From Dulcicalothrix desertica PCC 7102 (lineage in GTDB: Bacteria; Cyanobacteriota; Cyanobacteriia; Cyanobacteriales; Nostocaceae), in assembly GCF_003991905.1 (NCBI RefSeq), contig NZ_RSCL01000007.1, positions 281,475-345,474 of the forward strand: a DNA stretch of 64,000 nt, given 5' to 3'. Positions within the stretch are counted from its first letter, which is position 1. The number at the start of each line of letters is the position of its first letter. The notes under the pieces were generated by a model. It worked only from the letters and a program-made list of their open reading frames with translations. It was not told where the DNA came from and did no database searches. Below are positions 33,596 to 43,934 of this stretch, piece after piece. Position numbers and translations under genes: made by a program.

Positions 33596-35716
33596 TTAAC
33601 TTTGAGTCAGGGGAATTTCAATCCAAAATTCTGTTTTCCCAGGCGCCGAGGTAAAATTAAAAACGCCTCCGTGTTTATTAACTACTATTTGATAGCTAAT
33701 TGATAATCCTAAACCAGTACCTTTACCTACAGGTTTTGTAGTGAAAAATGGGTCAAAAATTTGTTTTTGCACCGATTCTGGTATCCCATATCCGTTATCA
33801 GCAATTGTAATAATGACTCGATGAAGTTCTTGTAGCTTCGTCCGAATTTCAATAGTTGGTGTTGGGATATTAATTTCTGTTTCTAGAACATCTATTGCAT
33901 TGCATAACACATTCATAAATACTTGGTTGAGTTGTCCGGCATAACATTGTACATCTGGCAAATCAGCATAATTTTTGATAACTTTAATTTCAATACCTGC
34001 CTTATTTTTAAGCCGACTTTGTAAAATTAGAAGCGTCGAATCAATCCCGTCATGGATGTTTACTGCTTTCATCGATGCTTCGTCTAATCTGGAAAATGTG
34101 CGAAGTGAAAGAACTATTTCTCGAATGCGTGTTGCTCCAATTTTCATTGAGGAGAGTAATTTAGGCAAATCAATAATAAGATATTTATAATCAATATCCT
34201 CCATTTTATTAAGCAAAGCGGAAGACGGGTTAGGATATTCTCGCTGATAGCATTTGAGTAAATCCATTAGTTCATCAATATATTGGCTTGCGTGCGTGAG
34301 GTTGCCAAAGATAAAATTTACAGGGTTATTAATTTCATGGGCAACTCCTGCTACTAATTGTCCCAAAGCAGACATTTTTTCAGTCTGAATTAATTGTGCT
34401 TGGGTTTGTTGAAGTTCGTATAGAGTTGCCTCTAACTCAGATGCTTTGTGTTTTAATAACGCTTCAGAAGCTTGAAGGGCATCAGATGCAGCTTTGCGCT
34501 CAGTAATGTCATCTATAACAACAAGAATTCCAATTACGTTTCCATCTTTATCATGCAAGGGCAGTTTACTAGTGTCTAACCAAGCTTGTTTTCCAGAAGC
34601 CTGCTGTTGTGGTTCTATAATATGCATTTCTGCTTGATTTGATTCCATAACACGAGCATCGCAAGCTCTAAAAAAATCTGCCTCTTCTTTCTTCCACGCT
34701 AACTCATAGTCATTTTTTCCGACAATTTGCTCAGGCGCCTCTAGTCCTGCAATTAAAGCTGATTTCTGATTACAACCTAAATAAATAGAATTGCGGTCTT
34801 TCCATGCGACAAGTTGCGGCATAACATTAATTATTAGCTGCAAAAACTCTTTTGATTGTCGCAACTCTTCTTCTTTTGCTTTCAGTTCACTAATATCACG
34901 GAAAAACCAAATCCTACCATGATAAGTACCTTCAGATGAGTAAATAGCTGCGGTGTATCTATCTAAAGTTCGTCCATCTTTGAGTAAAATTTCATCTCGG
35001 CTAACAATTTCTGGATGCTGGTAAAGATAATTTACTTTAGCTAAAAATTCTTTTTCATTAACAGGCTTTGTGCCAACTAATTCCAAAATTTTACGGTCGT
35101 CAGCCTGTTGTACTAATGATTCTGGAATTTGCCAGATTTGATAGAAATTTTGATTATAGTACAGGACTTGGTTATTTTCGTCTACAACTAAGATACCATC
35201 TACACCTGTTTCTTGTTGAGCTTTGAGAAACGCATTGCTGCGGTTGAGTGCGGATATTATTTGTTGTCGCTCAGTGGCTTTTGCTGCTAATTCTTCATTT
35301 GCTCTTGATAATTCTAATGTTCGCTCTAGTACTAAAGACTCTAACTTTGCGTTAAGACTTTTTAGTTCAGCATTTGCAATTTCTAACTGCTCTTGCGTTT
35401 GGGTTAATAAAAGTGGACCATCGACTAAAAAAGAGTAATAGCGTCGAAGGGCAACATATGTAATAGCGACGGTTGCGGTAATTATATCTACTCCTATTTG
35501 AAATTTGAGTAAGAGTAAATGATGCTGACTAGCAAATAGCATCATTAAAACATGGGCGCCGTGTCCTAAAGCACAACTAAAAAACACGCAGATAGTAGCT
35601 AGCACAAGTGGAGTCTTCTGCTGCCCTCGTATAAATGGCAGCAAAATTAAAAAACCAATAATAAAGTAGCAAACCGAAATAACGCTATTTGCAGCAGTTA
35701 GGAGTCCATCCAGCAT
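33596..35716 (-). CDS. PAS histidine kinase with ethylene-receptor-like membrane domain
   Basis: About 706 residues from the ATG at 35716, which has AAAAGG upstream (a GTG at 35725 is the alternative). Three N-terminal helices (about 10-30, 36-60, 70-90) show CYF at Tyr17 and a CALGH motif with Cys48 and His52, spaced as in the copper/ethylene site of ETR1 (Tyr32, Cys65, His69). A coiled coil (about 105-165), two PAS domains (about 165-285 and 285-410) and HisKA with His460 in [14 protein letters not shown] follow. HATPase_c has [19 protein letters not shown] and [11 protein letters not shown]. It starts just downstream of the kinase-AAA gene on the same strand (41-bp gap), so the two are likely co-transcribed. 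Confidence 0.88.
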   Translation of the reverse strand: MLDGLLTAANSVISVCYFIIGFLILLPFIRGQQKTPLVLATICVFFSCALGHGAHVLMMLFASQHHLLLLKFQIGVDIITATVAITYVALRRYYSFLVDGPLLLTQTQEQLEIANAELKSLNAKLESLVLERTLELSRANEELAAKATERQQIISALNRSNAFLKAQQETGVDGILVVDENNQVLYYNQNFYQIWQIPESLVQQADDRKILELVGTKPVNEKEFLAKVNYLYQHPEIVSRDEILLKDGRTLDRYTAAIYSSEGTYHGRIWFFRDISELKAKEEELRQSKEFLQLIINVMPQLVAWKDRNSIYLGCNQKSALIAGLEAPEQIVGKNDYELAWKKEEADFFRACDARVMESNQAEMHIIEPQQQASGKQAWLDTSKLPLHDKDGNVIGILVVIDDITERKAASDALQASEALLKHKASELEATLYELQQTQAQLIQTEKMSALGQLVAGVAHEINNPVNFIFGNLTHASQYIDELMDLLKCYQREYPNPSSALLNKMEDIDYKYLIIDLPKLLSSMKIGATRIREIVLSLRTFSRLDEASMKAVNIHDGIDSTLLILQSRLKNKAGIEIKVIKNYADLPDVQCYAGQLNQVFMNVLCNAIDVLETEINIPTPTIEIRTKLQELHRVIITIADNGYGIPESVQKQIFDPFFTTKPVGKGTGLGLSISYQIVVNKHGGVFNFTSAPGKTEFWIEIPLTQS

Positions 35717-35757
35717 TCGCAGCACCTTTTTACTTACCTAGCTTAGGGTACCCGTTG

Positions 35758-38700
35758 CTAGAAGTTTCGAAATTTTTCTGCTTCTACTAATTGAAATTTA
35801 TGTAAATAATTCATCGGCGCATGATGTGCCCATTCTTGCATTTTTGCTTGATTTGTGTCAACTATTTCTATGTATTGATTTTGCTGTGTTGAATTGACGG
35901 AATTATAGACTGCTAAATATGAAAGCGAAGAGTAAAGGTAAAATTGAGCAATATCTATTGCAGATGCCGCAGCTAAATAATTGACTGATTTATCTATATT
36001 TTCAGTAGCTCGATTATATGATTCAAAAATATAACTCAAAGTCAGCTTGTACAGATGCAAAGTTACAAGCGAAAATCCATCTTTAATGTTATAATAATCA
36101 ATCAATGATTTTTCTTCATTATACACGTCACCGATTAAACAAGATGGGTTATTACTCTCTTGCATCAAATTAATTACCATCTGCTCTAGCATTTCAATAT
36201 GATTCAAAGAAACTTGCTGTTTATTTTTTTTAATTTCTGCTTTAAAAATCGAAATTTTATACATCACCTCATTAAGTGGTTTGCCCATTAAAACTTCGGT
36301 ACGACATTCATAAACATAATTCCAGGCGCCGTATTCAAAGTCTCCAACGAATAAAGCTTTTTGCCCTCCAAGGTTAAACAGTGCTAAACTCTCACTGAAA
36401 TGAGATTTCCAATGTGTTGAAAAAGTCGCTGTAATAAATAGAGTTTTAGGAGCATAGGTCTTGTCAGCTAAACTATTCAGTAAATTTAACGCTAAATTTC
36501 CAAGCTGATAAGTTGATTCTATATCGTTTATAATAGCATTAAGAATACAGCCGTATTGACTATAGATAACTGGGGATAGAGGTGTATTACCATCCTGCAC
36601 TGACAATTTCATCATTGCCAAAGTGGTAAGTGTGTATAATGGTGGATTAAGGAAATAAGTTGTTGAACTAATTGCGTCTAATATTTGTAAAATTGCTAAT
36701 GATTTAGGATTAGTCATTAATGGTAAGTCAATTATTGATGCAATTGTTGATTGTGGAACTAACAAGATTGTCTCTGTTAATGCTTGCTGAATGTCAGCTT
36801 CAGTTGGTGAATTAGGAAAAAGCATTCCCAACAATTCCAAAATCTCTAACCCAATAGCTATTGATTTGGGCAGTTGTTTCTGAGCGATACAGGCGAGGAT
36901 GTAAAAATAATAAACTTTGACTTGATCAAGTGTTGTTTGAGCATTTTGTTTAAGAATTTCACCAAATAGTTGCATCTGCTCAAATTCACGACAGAAATAT
37001 GCAGCTTCGGTTGCTTTTTCATGCAATGCCAAAGTTAAATCGTAGTTAATTTGCCAACTATCAATTGGCAACAACGATAAACCAGTACGGCAGTATTTTA
37101 ATGCTGCATCATACGCTGCTGATGCTTTGGCTTTTTGCGCTGCGATTAAGTTAAGTCTTGCTAGCTTTATTTTTTCAGATGATTCTAGAATTAAATCAAT
37201 ACCCATGTTCAAATGATTAAGAATCTTGAAAATGTTGGCTTCTAGTTCTTCTGTTGATGAAACTATGGAACACTTTTGCAACAGCAGTTTTCCAATTTTA
37301 GCGTGAGTCGCTTGTTTTTGTTCTTCTATAATTAGCGCATAAGCTGCTTGCTGTACCCGGTCATGTAAGAAACTATATTCAATATTTTCACCTTGAATAA
37401 CTTCTACTATTTCTTGGGCGCCAAATACCTGTGGCAAAAGGTAATTATTTCCTACTGGTACAATTAAACCTACAGTGAGCGCTGACCATAAATCCTCAGC
37501 AACTGATGAGTATGACTGTTGTGCGACTGTTGCTAAGGTTTGTAAATCGAACTTATTACCAATACACGCAGCTAATTGTAATATCTTTTGTGTTGGCGCC
37601 GCGAGTTTATGAATTTTATTAATCATCAACTCAACAACGTTATCTGTTACACCTTGTTTATGAATTTTCTCTAAATCCCACTGCCATACCCCCCTCTGTC
37701 CTCCCTGTAGGGGGGATGAAAGGGGAGTCTCAAACGACAGCAAACCCGAATCATACAACGACTTGAACAACTGCGTTAAGAAAAAAGGGTTTCCTTGGGT
37801 TTTCTCAAATAACAAACTTGCTAAAGACGTAACATTTTTTAATGGTGCCCGCAACGTATCTGCTACTAGTTGCGTAACATCATCAACGAAGAGTGGTTTT
37901 AGCTGAATATCACTAATTTTTGCCCCAGTTTGACGAATTACTTCTACCGTTTGCATAAAAGGATGGGTAGAACTTACTTCGTTATCGCGATAAGCAGCGA
38001 TAACAAGGCAATAGCAATTTGTCGAATCACTCATAAATGTTTGTAATGCCTGCAGTGAAGCTATATCAGCCCATTGCAAATCATCCATAAATAGTACAAC
38101 TGGATGATTGGAACTTTGAAAAACTTGAGAAAACTGTTGGAATGTTCGATTTAGACGGTTAGCTGTTTCTATTGCCCCTAATTCTACTACAGGTGGTTGG
38201 GCGCCTATAATTAGCTCCAGTTCTGGAATAATATTAATGATAAGTTGAGCATTGGCGCCTAATGCAACAGTAAACTTTTCTCTCCAATATTTTAGATGCT
38301 CCTCACTTTCGGTTAAAAGTTGACGTATTAAATCTCGATGAGCTTGTATTGAAGCAGCAAGAGGAACATTACGCTGAAATTGGTCAAACTTTCCACTGGC
38401 AAAGTATCCCTTGCGACGAGTTAACCCTCGGAGAATTTCGTTAATTAATGCAGTTTTGCCAATTCCAGAATAACCACCCACCAGTACAAGCTCAAAACCA
38501 CCATTACTTACCCGTTCAAAAGCTTCGAGCAAAATTTCTACCTGCTTTTCTCGTCCGTAAAGTTTTTGAGAAATAAGCAGTTGAGAAGCTTTATCATATT
38601 CTCCCGGTGTAAAGGAAGTAATTTTACCTTGTTTCAACTCTATTAAACACTGCTGTAAATCAGCCAAAAGCCCTTCAGCACTTTGATAGCGGTCTTCAGC

Positions 38701-39462
38701 ATTTTTTTCCATAAGTTTATTCACAATTTCTACCAAAACTGTCGGAACTTCTAAATTTAATTCCTGAATTGGAGTTGGTTGTTTAGCAAGATGGCAATGT
38801 ACTAATTCCAAGGGGTCATTGCTAATAAAAGGTAAGTGACCTGTGATAATTTCATAAAAAGTTACACCCAAAGAGTAAAAATCACTACGAAAATCTACTG
38901 AGCGATTCATTCTACCTGTTTGCTCAGGAGACGCATATGCAAGAGTTCCCTCTAATTGGTTTGGGTTTGTCAAACATGCTGTTTCTTGACCCAGACGACT
39001 CGCAATACTAAAGTCTGTTAGTTTTACTTGTCCCGTTTGGGGATTAATAATGATATTGGCAGGTTTAATATCTTTGTGAATAATTTGGTTTTTGTGTAGC
39101 GATACTAGCCCTTGCGCTAATTGTACAGCAATACTGAGAAAGATAATCAAAGGCAATTTTTGAGATTTTTCTTTTACTAAAAATTCTTTAAGGGAAATAC
39201 CACCAAAGTCTTCTGCAACTAGAATTAAACGGTTTTGATATGTTTCTAACCCGTAAACTTTGACAACTCCCTCTAATTCAAGATTTTCGGTAACTTTATA
39301 TTCGTGCTTGAGGCGAGTAATTTGCTCTAAACTAGGATATTCTGCTTTCAACACTTTAAGGATAACTAGCTGTTGATTAGATACACCTCGGTATATGACT
39401 GTGTTTAAGCCTTCACGGACTACTTCGGTAATTTCATAACCAGGAATTGCTATGGGCAGCAT
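35758..39462 (-). CDS. Ser/Thr protein kinase-AAA ATPase protein, lacking the usual GAF/histidine-kinase tail
   Basis: About 1234 residues from the ATG at 39462 (AGGTGA upstream). Kinase domain 1-270: Lys36 in LVILKVLK, HKDIKPAN with Asp131, TDFS in place of DFG, LAYASPEQTGRMNR. AAA/STAND-like ATPase 300-580: Walker A GGYSGIGKT with Lys336, Walker B VLFMDDLQWAD. A helical TPR-like region runs to the end. Cyanobacterial relatives of this architecture usually continue into GAF, HisKA and HATPase domains to about 1800 residues; this one ends soon after WAHHAPMNYLHKFQLVEAEK, and a separate histidine kinase gene follows. An in-frame GC-rich repeat sits at about residue 580-592. Confidence 0.88.
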   Translation of the reverse strand: MLPIAIPGYEITEVVREGLNTVIYRGVSNQQLVILKVLKAEYPSLEQITRLKHEYKVTENLELEGVVKVYGLETYQNRLILVAEDFGGISLKEFLVKEKSQKLPLIIFLSIAVQLAQGLVSLHKNQIIHKDIKPANIIINPQTGQVKLTDFSIASRLGQETACLTNPNQLEGTLAYASPEQTGRMNRSVDFRSDFYSLGVTFYEIITGHLPFISNDPLELVHCHLAKQPTPIQELNLEVPTVLVEIVNKLMEKNAEDRYQSAEGLLADLQQCLIELKQGKITSFTPGEYDKASQLLISQKLYGREKQVEILLEAFERVSNGGFELVLVGGYSGIGKTALINEILRGLTRRKGYFASGKFDQFQRNVPLAASIQAHRDLIRQLLTESEEHLKYWREKFTVALGANAQLIINIIPELELIIGAQPPVVELGAIETANRLNRTFQQFSQVFQSSNHPVVLFMDDLQWADIASLQALQTFMSDSTNCYCLVIAAYRDNEVSSTHPFMQTVEVIRQTGAKISDIQLKPLFVDDVTQLVADTLRAPLKNVTSLASLLFEKTQGNPFFLTQLFKSLYDSGLLSFETPLSSPLQGGQRGVWQWDLEKIHKQGVTDNVVELMINKIHKLAAPTQKILQLAACIGNKFDLQTLATVAQQSYSSVAEDLWSALTVGLIVPVGNNYLLPQVFGAQEIVEVIQGENIEYSFLHDRVQQAAYALIIEEQKQATHAKIGKLLLQKCSIVSSTEELEANIFKILNHLNMGIDLILESSEKIKLARLNLIAAQKAKASAAYDAALKYCRTGLSLLPIDSWQINYDLTLALHEKATEAAYFCREFEQMQLFGEILKQNAQTTLDQVKVYYFYILACIAQKQLPKSIAIGLEILELLGMLFPNSPTEADIQQALTETILLVPQSTIASIIDLPLMTNPKSLAILQILDAISSTTYFLNPPLYTLTTLAMMKLSVQDGNTPLSPVIYSQYGCILNAIINDIESTYQLGNLALNLLNSLADKTYAPKTLFITATFSTHWKSHFSESLALFNLGGQKALFVGDFEYGAWNYVYECRTEVLMGKPLNEVMYKISIFKAEIKKNKQQVSLNHIEMLEQMVINLMQESNNPSCLIGDVYNEEKSLIDYYNIKDGFSLVTLHLYKLTLSYIFESYNRATENIDKSVNYLAAASAIDIAQFYLYSSLSYLAVYNSVNSTQQNQYIEIVDTNQAKMQEWAHHAPMNYLHKFQLVEAEKFRNF
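37688..37728. repeat. GC-rich repeat inserted in frame in the kinase-AAA gene
   Basis: CCCCTCTGTCCTCCCTGTAG and GGGGGATGAAAGGGGAGT form an imperfect inverted repeat quite unlike the AT-rich gene around it. On the coding strand it reads TPLSSPLQGGQRGVWQ. Confidence 0.7.
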
Positions 39463-39606
39463 AATTTCACCTGAGACTTGCAAAATAATTCTTTACACTA
39501 TAGAATTCCCAAAAAGTGAGTGAAAGTTATCAGTATTTTCAACATTTTTTATGTAAAAATGTAAAACATTTAGATTCTCTTGTTATTTAAACTACAACCT
39601 TAAAAC

Positions 39607-40806
39607 ATGCAGGCGCCTAATATCCTCTCAGCAGAGTTTGATAAATCTCCCTACCAGTTGTTTGAAAATATACGTGAAAATTACCCGTTGTTTTTTCATG
39701 AAGCTACCAACAGCTATGTAGTTAGTCGTTACGAAGATGTAGAACGCGCATTTAAAGACCCTGCATTTTCCAGTCGTCATGCAGAAGCGCAGTTTGAACC
39801 AGTATATGGTCGAACGATGGTACAAATGGATGGCAGAGAACATGCAACAAATCGTAATTTAGTGATACAAGCACTTGGCAGTTACAAGTTAAACGAAAAG
39901 TTTTTGCCACTCATTGAAGAAAATGCTAGAGAACTGCTGAGTAAATTTAGCAGCAGAGGAGAAGTGGAACTAGTTGAAGAGTTCACTAGTATTTATCCTC
40001 TCAACGTTATCAGAACTATACTTGGCTTACCGAAGGAAGATATGCCATTCCTAAAGAAATGGTGTATAGATATCAGCAATTTTCTTTCAAATTTATCACA
40101 AAATCCACAAGTAACTGCGGCTGGTTTACAATCTAGAAAAGAGTTTCAAGCTTACTTGGCGCCAATTATTAAGCGAAAACAGCAAAATTCAGAAGATGAT
40201 TTACTATCTAGCTTATGTATAGCTGAAATAGACGGTATCAAGTTAACTGATGACGAAATTACATCGCTGGCAATGCTATTGTTTGGTGCTGGTGGAGAAA
40301 CGACAGATAAAGCGCTAGCTTTAATGTTTAGAAATTTGATTGTACACCGAGAACAGTTACAACAAGTTATTGCAGACCGCAGTCTAGTTGAGAGAGCTTT
40401 TACAGAAACGCTACGCTATTCACCTCCTATACAGTGGTTAATGCGTTTGACGCTTGAAGATGTAAAAATGACAGGTGGCACTATTCCTGCAAATTCAATG
40501 GTTATCGGATTAATCGCTGCTGCTAATCGCGACCCTCGCAAATATTCGGAACCTGATAATTTTAACATTTTTCGTCACGATTTAGATGTGAATCGAGCAT
40601 TTTCCGGCGCCGCAAATCATCTAGCTTTTGGTGGAGGAAAACATTTCTGTATTGGTACAAAATTAGCGAGAGAAGAAGTAATTATTGCCACAAATTTATT
40701 ATTGAATAGTATGGAAAATATGCAATTTAATGATAAATTACCCGAAGAGTATGGATTTTTTGCTCGTGGCTTAAAAAATCTACACATTAAATTTACACCT
40801 GTTTAA
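39607..40806 (+). CDS. Cytochrome P450
   Basis: A 399-residue heme monooxygenase. The I-helix oxygen-activation motif is GAGGETTDKA, the ExxR motif ETLRYSPPIQWLMR, and the heme-ligand loop FGGGKHFCIGTKLAR with Cys348 as thiolate ligand. No membrane anchor is present, so it is a soluble, bacterial-type P450 needing separate ferredoxin and reductase. It is divergent from the kinase-AAA gene (about 145 bp between starts) and ends 5 bp from the convergent Cache kinase. No biosynthetic cluster surrounds it, so the substrate is unknown. Confidence 0.92.
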   Translation: MQAPNILSAEFDKSPYQLFENIRENYPLFFHEATNSYVVSRYEDVERAFKDPAFSSRHAEAQFEPVYGRTMVQMDGREHATNRNLVIQALGSYKLNEKFLPLIEENARELLSKFSSRGEVELVEEFTSIYPLNVIRTILGLPKEDMPFLKKWCIDISNFLSNLSQNPQVTAAGLQSRKEFQAYLAPIIKRKQQNSEDDLLSSLCIAEIDGIKLTDDEITSLAMLLFGAGGETTDKALALMFRNLIVHREQLQQVIADRSLVERAFTETLRYSPPIQWLMRLTLEDVKMTGGTIPANSMVIGLIAAANRDPRKYSEPDNFNIFRHDLDVNRAFSGAANHLAFGGGKHFCIGTKLAREEVIIATNLLLNSMENMQFNDKLPEEYGFFARGLKNLHIKFTPV

Positions 40807-40811
40807 TTACT

Positions 40812-43070
40812 TCATAACCTGCACGCTGGAATTTCAATTATAAACTTTGTCCCCTCTCCCAGCTTGGAATCACAGTAAATTTTACCCTTGTGCTTTTCAA
40901 CTATAATTTGATAACTAATTGATAGCCCCAAACCTGTTCCTTTTCCTACAGGTTTGGTCGTAAAGAAAGGGTCAAATAATTTACTTAGAACATTTTCTGG
41001 AATGCCGGCGCCGTTATCGGCAATAGATACTAATATATGATTATGCTCTGTAAGCTGAGTATGAATCCAAATTGTTGGATTATTTATCGATGAATCTTCT
41101 AAAGCATCAATAGCGTTTGCTAGAATATTCATAAAAACCTGATTTAATTGTCCAGCATAGCAATTAACTAACGGTAATTGACCGTAATCTTTAACGATTT
41201 TAATTTCTGGATGATTAGATTTCGCTTTCATACGATGCTGTAAAATCATTAAAGTGCTATCTATACCTTCGTTAATATCTGCTTCTTTACATTCGGCTTC
41301 ATCAAGCCTGGAAAAATTGCGAAGCGATAGCACAATCTCTCGGATCCGCTTAGTGCCTGTGGACATCGAAGCGATAATTTTATTTAGGTCTTCTGTCAGA
41401 TAATCTAAATCAATCGTATCAATAATTTCTTGAAGTGCTTCAGGAGGATTGGGAAAATATATTTGATATGCTTCTATTAACTGTAACAAGTCCTGGGTAT
41501 AATTATCTATATGGGATAAATTACCGTGGATAAAGTTAACGGGATTGTTAATTTCATGTGCTATTCCTGCGACCATTTGCCCCAAAGAAGACATTTTTTC
41601 TGCTTGTACTAAGTTTGCTTGTGTTTGTTTTAACTCGTTCAGAGTTTGGGTAAGTGTTTCTGTTCTTTGAATAACTCGATTTTCTAATTCTTCATTTGTT
41701 TTTTCAAGTTCTAAATTTGCTTGTTCTAAAGCAGTAAATGAATCGCGTAACTGCTGTGCCATGCGATTAAATGAACTACCAAGAATATTTAATTCATTAA
41801 TTTTATTTTCAGAAATGTTCTGATTAAGTTTACCAGTTGCAATAGCTTCACTTGCTTCGCTCAATTTGAGAATTGGTTGAGTAATATTGCGCGCTGTATA
41901 TATTCCTATCAATATTGCAACGAATAAAGCAGTTATACACAGTAAAATAGTAGTACGAGTACTGGCATTAATTTGTGCCATAAAGTCGGATTCTGGTACA
42001 GCAATAACTACCAACCAATCCAAACCGGACTCTTCTTTCCAAGGTGTAACTCGGACGAAATAAGATTTTTTGTTGAAAGTAATATTAGTCTCTAAATTAT
42101 GTTTAATTTCTTGAAATGAATTAAACTGTTTTTTTAACTCGCTAGCAACGTTACGAGTAAGTGGGTCAGGACTTTGAAGCGCGCTGTATCTTTCAGTTTT
42201 GCCATTGAATTGAGATAAAATCGAATCTTTTTTTGAACTTCCTATTAATAAGCTATCTTTTTCCATAATAAAAATATGTCCATGATAACTTACTTTTAAG
42301 GTACTAATAAACTTGCTAATATCCGTTAACATTATATCAATAGCCATAACACCAATCAGCTTGCCATCGCTACTATACATTGCTTTCCTTGCGGGTAGCA
42401 TGTAATAATCCATGCCAATATTGGTATTAGGAACATTCTTTTCTAAAGCCTTACCAGAGTTGCTTATTTGTATATTTGTCGCGCCTAAGCTAAAGACTTG
42501 ACCCCAAATAGGTTTGCCTGTTTTGACTGCATCTTTATACGCTGCTTGTGATAATGGGTCAAAATCATAGCTTTGCAACAGTTGCGCGCGATTTCCCTTG
42601 TTATCAACTATATAATCTGAAGTTTTACCATCTCCTTTCAGATTTTCGCAAACTAGCAAATCCACACCGTTAATCCAACGTCCGGCGCCTGCTTCTCTAC
42701 CATCTGGTAAGATATAACCGATATAGCTAATACTTGTAAAAGCTTTGGCTTGGCGCCAAAAATAACGTTCGTTTGCTTTCTGGTCATTCAAGTTAAGCTG
42801 CCCATCAATTATCGCATCCGCGTTCATCTGCATAAGCTGAGAAGGCAAAGCTAGATATTTATCTAAATGTTCATCCACTTGCTTGCTTGTTTTGTCCATC
42901 AACTGTGATGCAAGGTCATTTACTGCTTTTTGCCCTTGGATAAACGATAAACACCCAACTAATCCCACTGCTGCAAATATTTGTAGGATAAAGGGAACTA
43001 CAAGAATTAGTCGGAGGGGTATTTTTTTTAGGCGCTTTGTATGATAATCTCTAGCCGAGTTTGATGTCAT
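40812..43070 (-). CDS. Cache-domain sensor histidine kinase
   Basis: A 752-residue kinase: helix 1 near residues 20-40, a large periplasmic double-Cache-type domain (about 45-370, with YIGYILPDGREAGAGRW and GVMAIDIMLTDIS), helix 2 near 372-395, HAMP about 395-450, a coiled coil, HisKA with His505 in [14 protein letters not shown], and HATPase_c with NILANAIDALE, DNGAGIPE and [11 protein letters not shown]. Cache domains usually bind small extracellular molecules such as amino acids or organic acids, and a Liv-type importer operon lies directly upstream on the same strand. The catalytic region is close to that of the kinase at 33596-35716, indicating a paralogous pair. Confidence 0.9.
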   Translation of the reverse strand: MTSNSARDYHTKRLKKIPLRLILVVPFILQIFAAVGLVGCLSFIQGQKAVNDLASQLMDKTSKQVDEHLDKYLALPSQLMQMNADAIIDGQLNLNDQKANERYFWRQAKAFTSISYIGYILPDGREAGAGRWINGVDLLVCENLKGDGKTSDYIVDNKGNRAQLLQSYDFDPLSQAAYKDAVKTGKPIWGQVFSLGATNIQISNSGKALEKNVPNTNIGMDYYMLPARKAMYSSDGKLIGVMAIDIMLTDISKFISTLKVSYHGHIFIMEKDSLLIGSSKKDSILSQFNGKTERYSALQSPDPLTRNVASELKKQFNSFQEIKHNLETNITFNKKSYFVRVTPWKEESGLDWLVVIAVPESDFMAQINASTRTTILLCITALFVAILIGIYTARNITQPILKLSEASEAIATGKLNQNISENKINELNILGSSFNRMAQQLRDSFTALEQANLELEKTNEELENRVIQRTETLTQTLNELKQTQANLVQAEKMSSLGQMVAGIAHEINNPVNFIHGNLSHIDNYTQDLLQLIEAYQIYFPNPPEALQEIIDTIDLDYLTEDLNKIIASMSTGTKRIREIVLSLRNFSRLDEAECKEADINEGIDSTLMILQHRMKAKSNHPEIKIVKDYGQLPLVNCYAGQLNQVFMNILANAIDALEDSSINNPTIWIHTQLTEHNHILVSIADNGAGIPENVLSKLFDPFFTTKPVGKGTGLGLSISYQIIVEKHKGKIYCDSKLGEGTKFIIEIPACRL

Positions 43071-43166
43071 GTTTGAGAAGTTGATTTTCGATCAACATTA
43101 TTGTTCCCTCAACATGCGGTTTATGTATCATCATCGGCAAGAAGATTCCCGACTTCTATTTCAAAA

Positions 43167-43883
43167 CTAACCTAAATAAGCTTTCATTACACGTTCATCG
43201 GTAATTAGTTCTGATGCGGCGCCTGTTAATGTTATGCTACCTGCTTCTAATACGTATCCTCTATCAGCTATTTGTAAGGCTAAGTTGGCGTTTTGTTCTA
43301 CTAGTAAAATTGTTACACCTGTCTCACGCAGGTTTTGAATAATTGTAAATATTTCTTTGACTATTGCAGGCGCCAATCCTAAGCTAGGTTCGTCAAGTAA
43401 TAATAATTTGGGTCTACTCATTAATGCGCGCGCAATAGCTAACATTTGCTGTTCTCCTCCACTGAGGGTTCCTGCTAGTTGGTTGCGACGTTCGGCTAGT
43501 CTTGGAAATAGTTCAAATTGATGTTTGATATCAGCTTGGATTTTCGCTTTGTCGTTGTGAATGAAGGCGCCTAGCATTAGGTTATCGTACACTGTTTGTT
43601 TGGCGAGGACTCTTCTTCCTTCGGGTGAGTGTGCTATACCTAGTTTTACTATTTCATGCGGTGGGCGTTTTATAATGTTTCGTCCTGAGTATAGTATTTC
43701 ACCGCTTTTTATGTTGATGATTTTGGATATGGCTCGCAGGGTAGTTGTTTTTCCTGCTCCGTTGGCGCCTATTAAGGTTACTACTTCGCCGCTGTTAATG
43801 TATAAGTTGATGTTTTTTAGAGCTTGAATTCCGGAGTAGTTTACACAGAGGTCTTTTGTTTCTAAGATTGTTATGGTGTTCAT
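43167..43883 (-). CDS. livF: Branched-chain amino acid ABC transporter ATPase LivF
   Basis: A 238-residue ATPase: Walker A GANGAGKTT, signature LSGGEQQMLAIARALM, Walker B LLLLDEPSLGLAP and the family's YLG C-terminus. It is last in a livJHMGF-order operon and powers uptake of branched-chain or other neutral amino acids (the cyanobacterial N-I/Nat system is of this type). A CTCTGTG-type repeat separates it from livG. Confidence 0.92.
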   Translation of the reverse strand: MNTITILETKDLCVNYSGIQALKNINLYINSGEVVTLIGANGAGKTTTLRAISKIINIKSGEILYSGRNIIKRPPHEIVKLGIAHSPEGRRVLAKQTVYDNLMLGAFIHNDKAKIQADIKHQFELFPRLAERRNQLAGTLSGGEQQMLAIARALMSRPKLLLLDEPSLGLAPAIVKEIFTIIQNLRETGVTILLVEQNANLALQIADRGYVLEAGSITLTGAASELITDERVMKAYLG

Positions 43884-43897
43884 ATGTTTTTTCTTTT

Positions 43898-43930
43898 TAC
43901 CACAGAGGCACAGAGAGCGCAGAGGAAGAG
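43898..43930. repeat. CTCTGTGTCTCTGTGG repeat, copy 1
   Basis: TACCACAGAGGCACAGAGAG followed by CGCAGAGGAAGAG, in the livG-livF gap. The inverted counterpart lies on the other side of livG. Confidence 0.85.
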
Positions 43931-43934
43931 AGGA

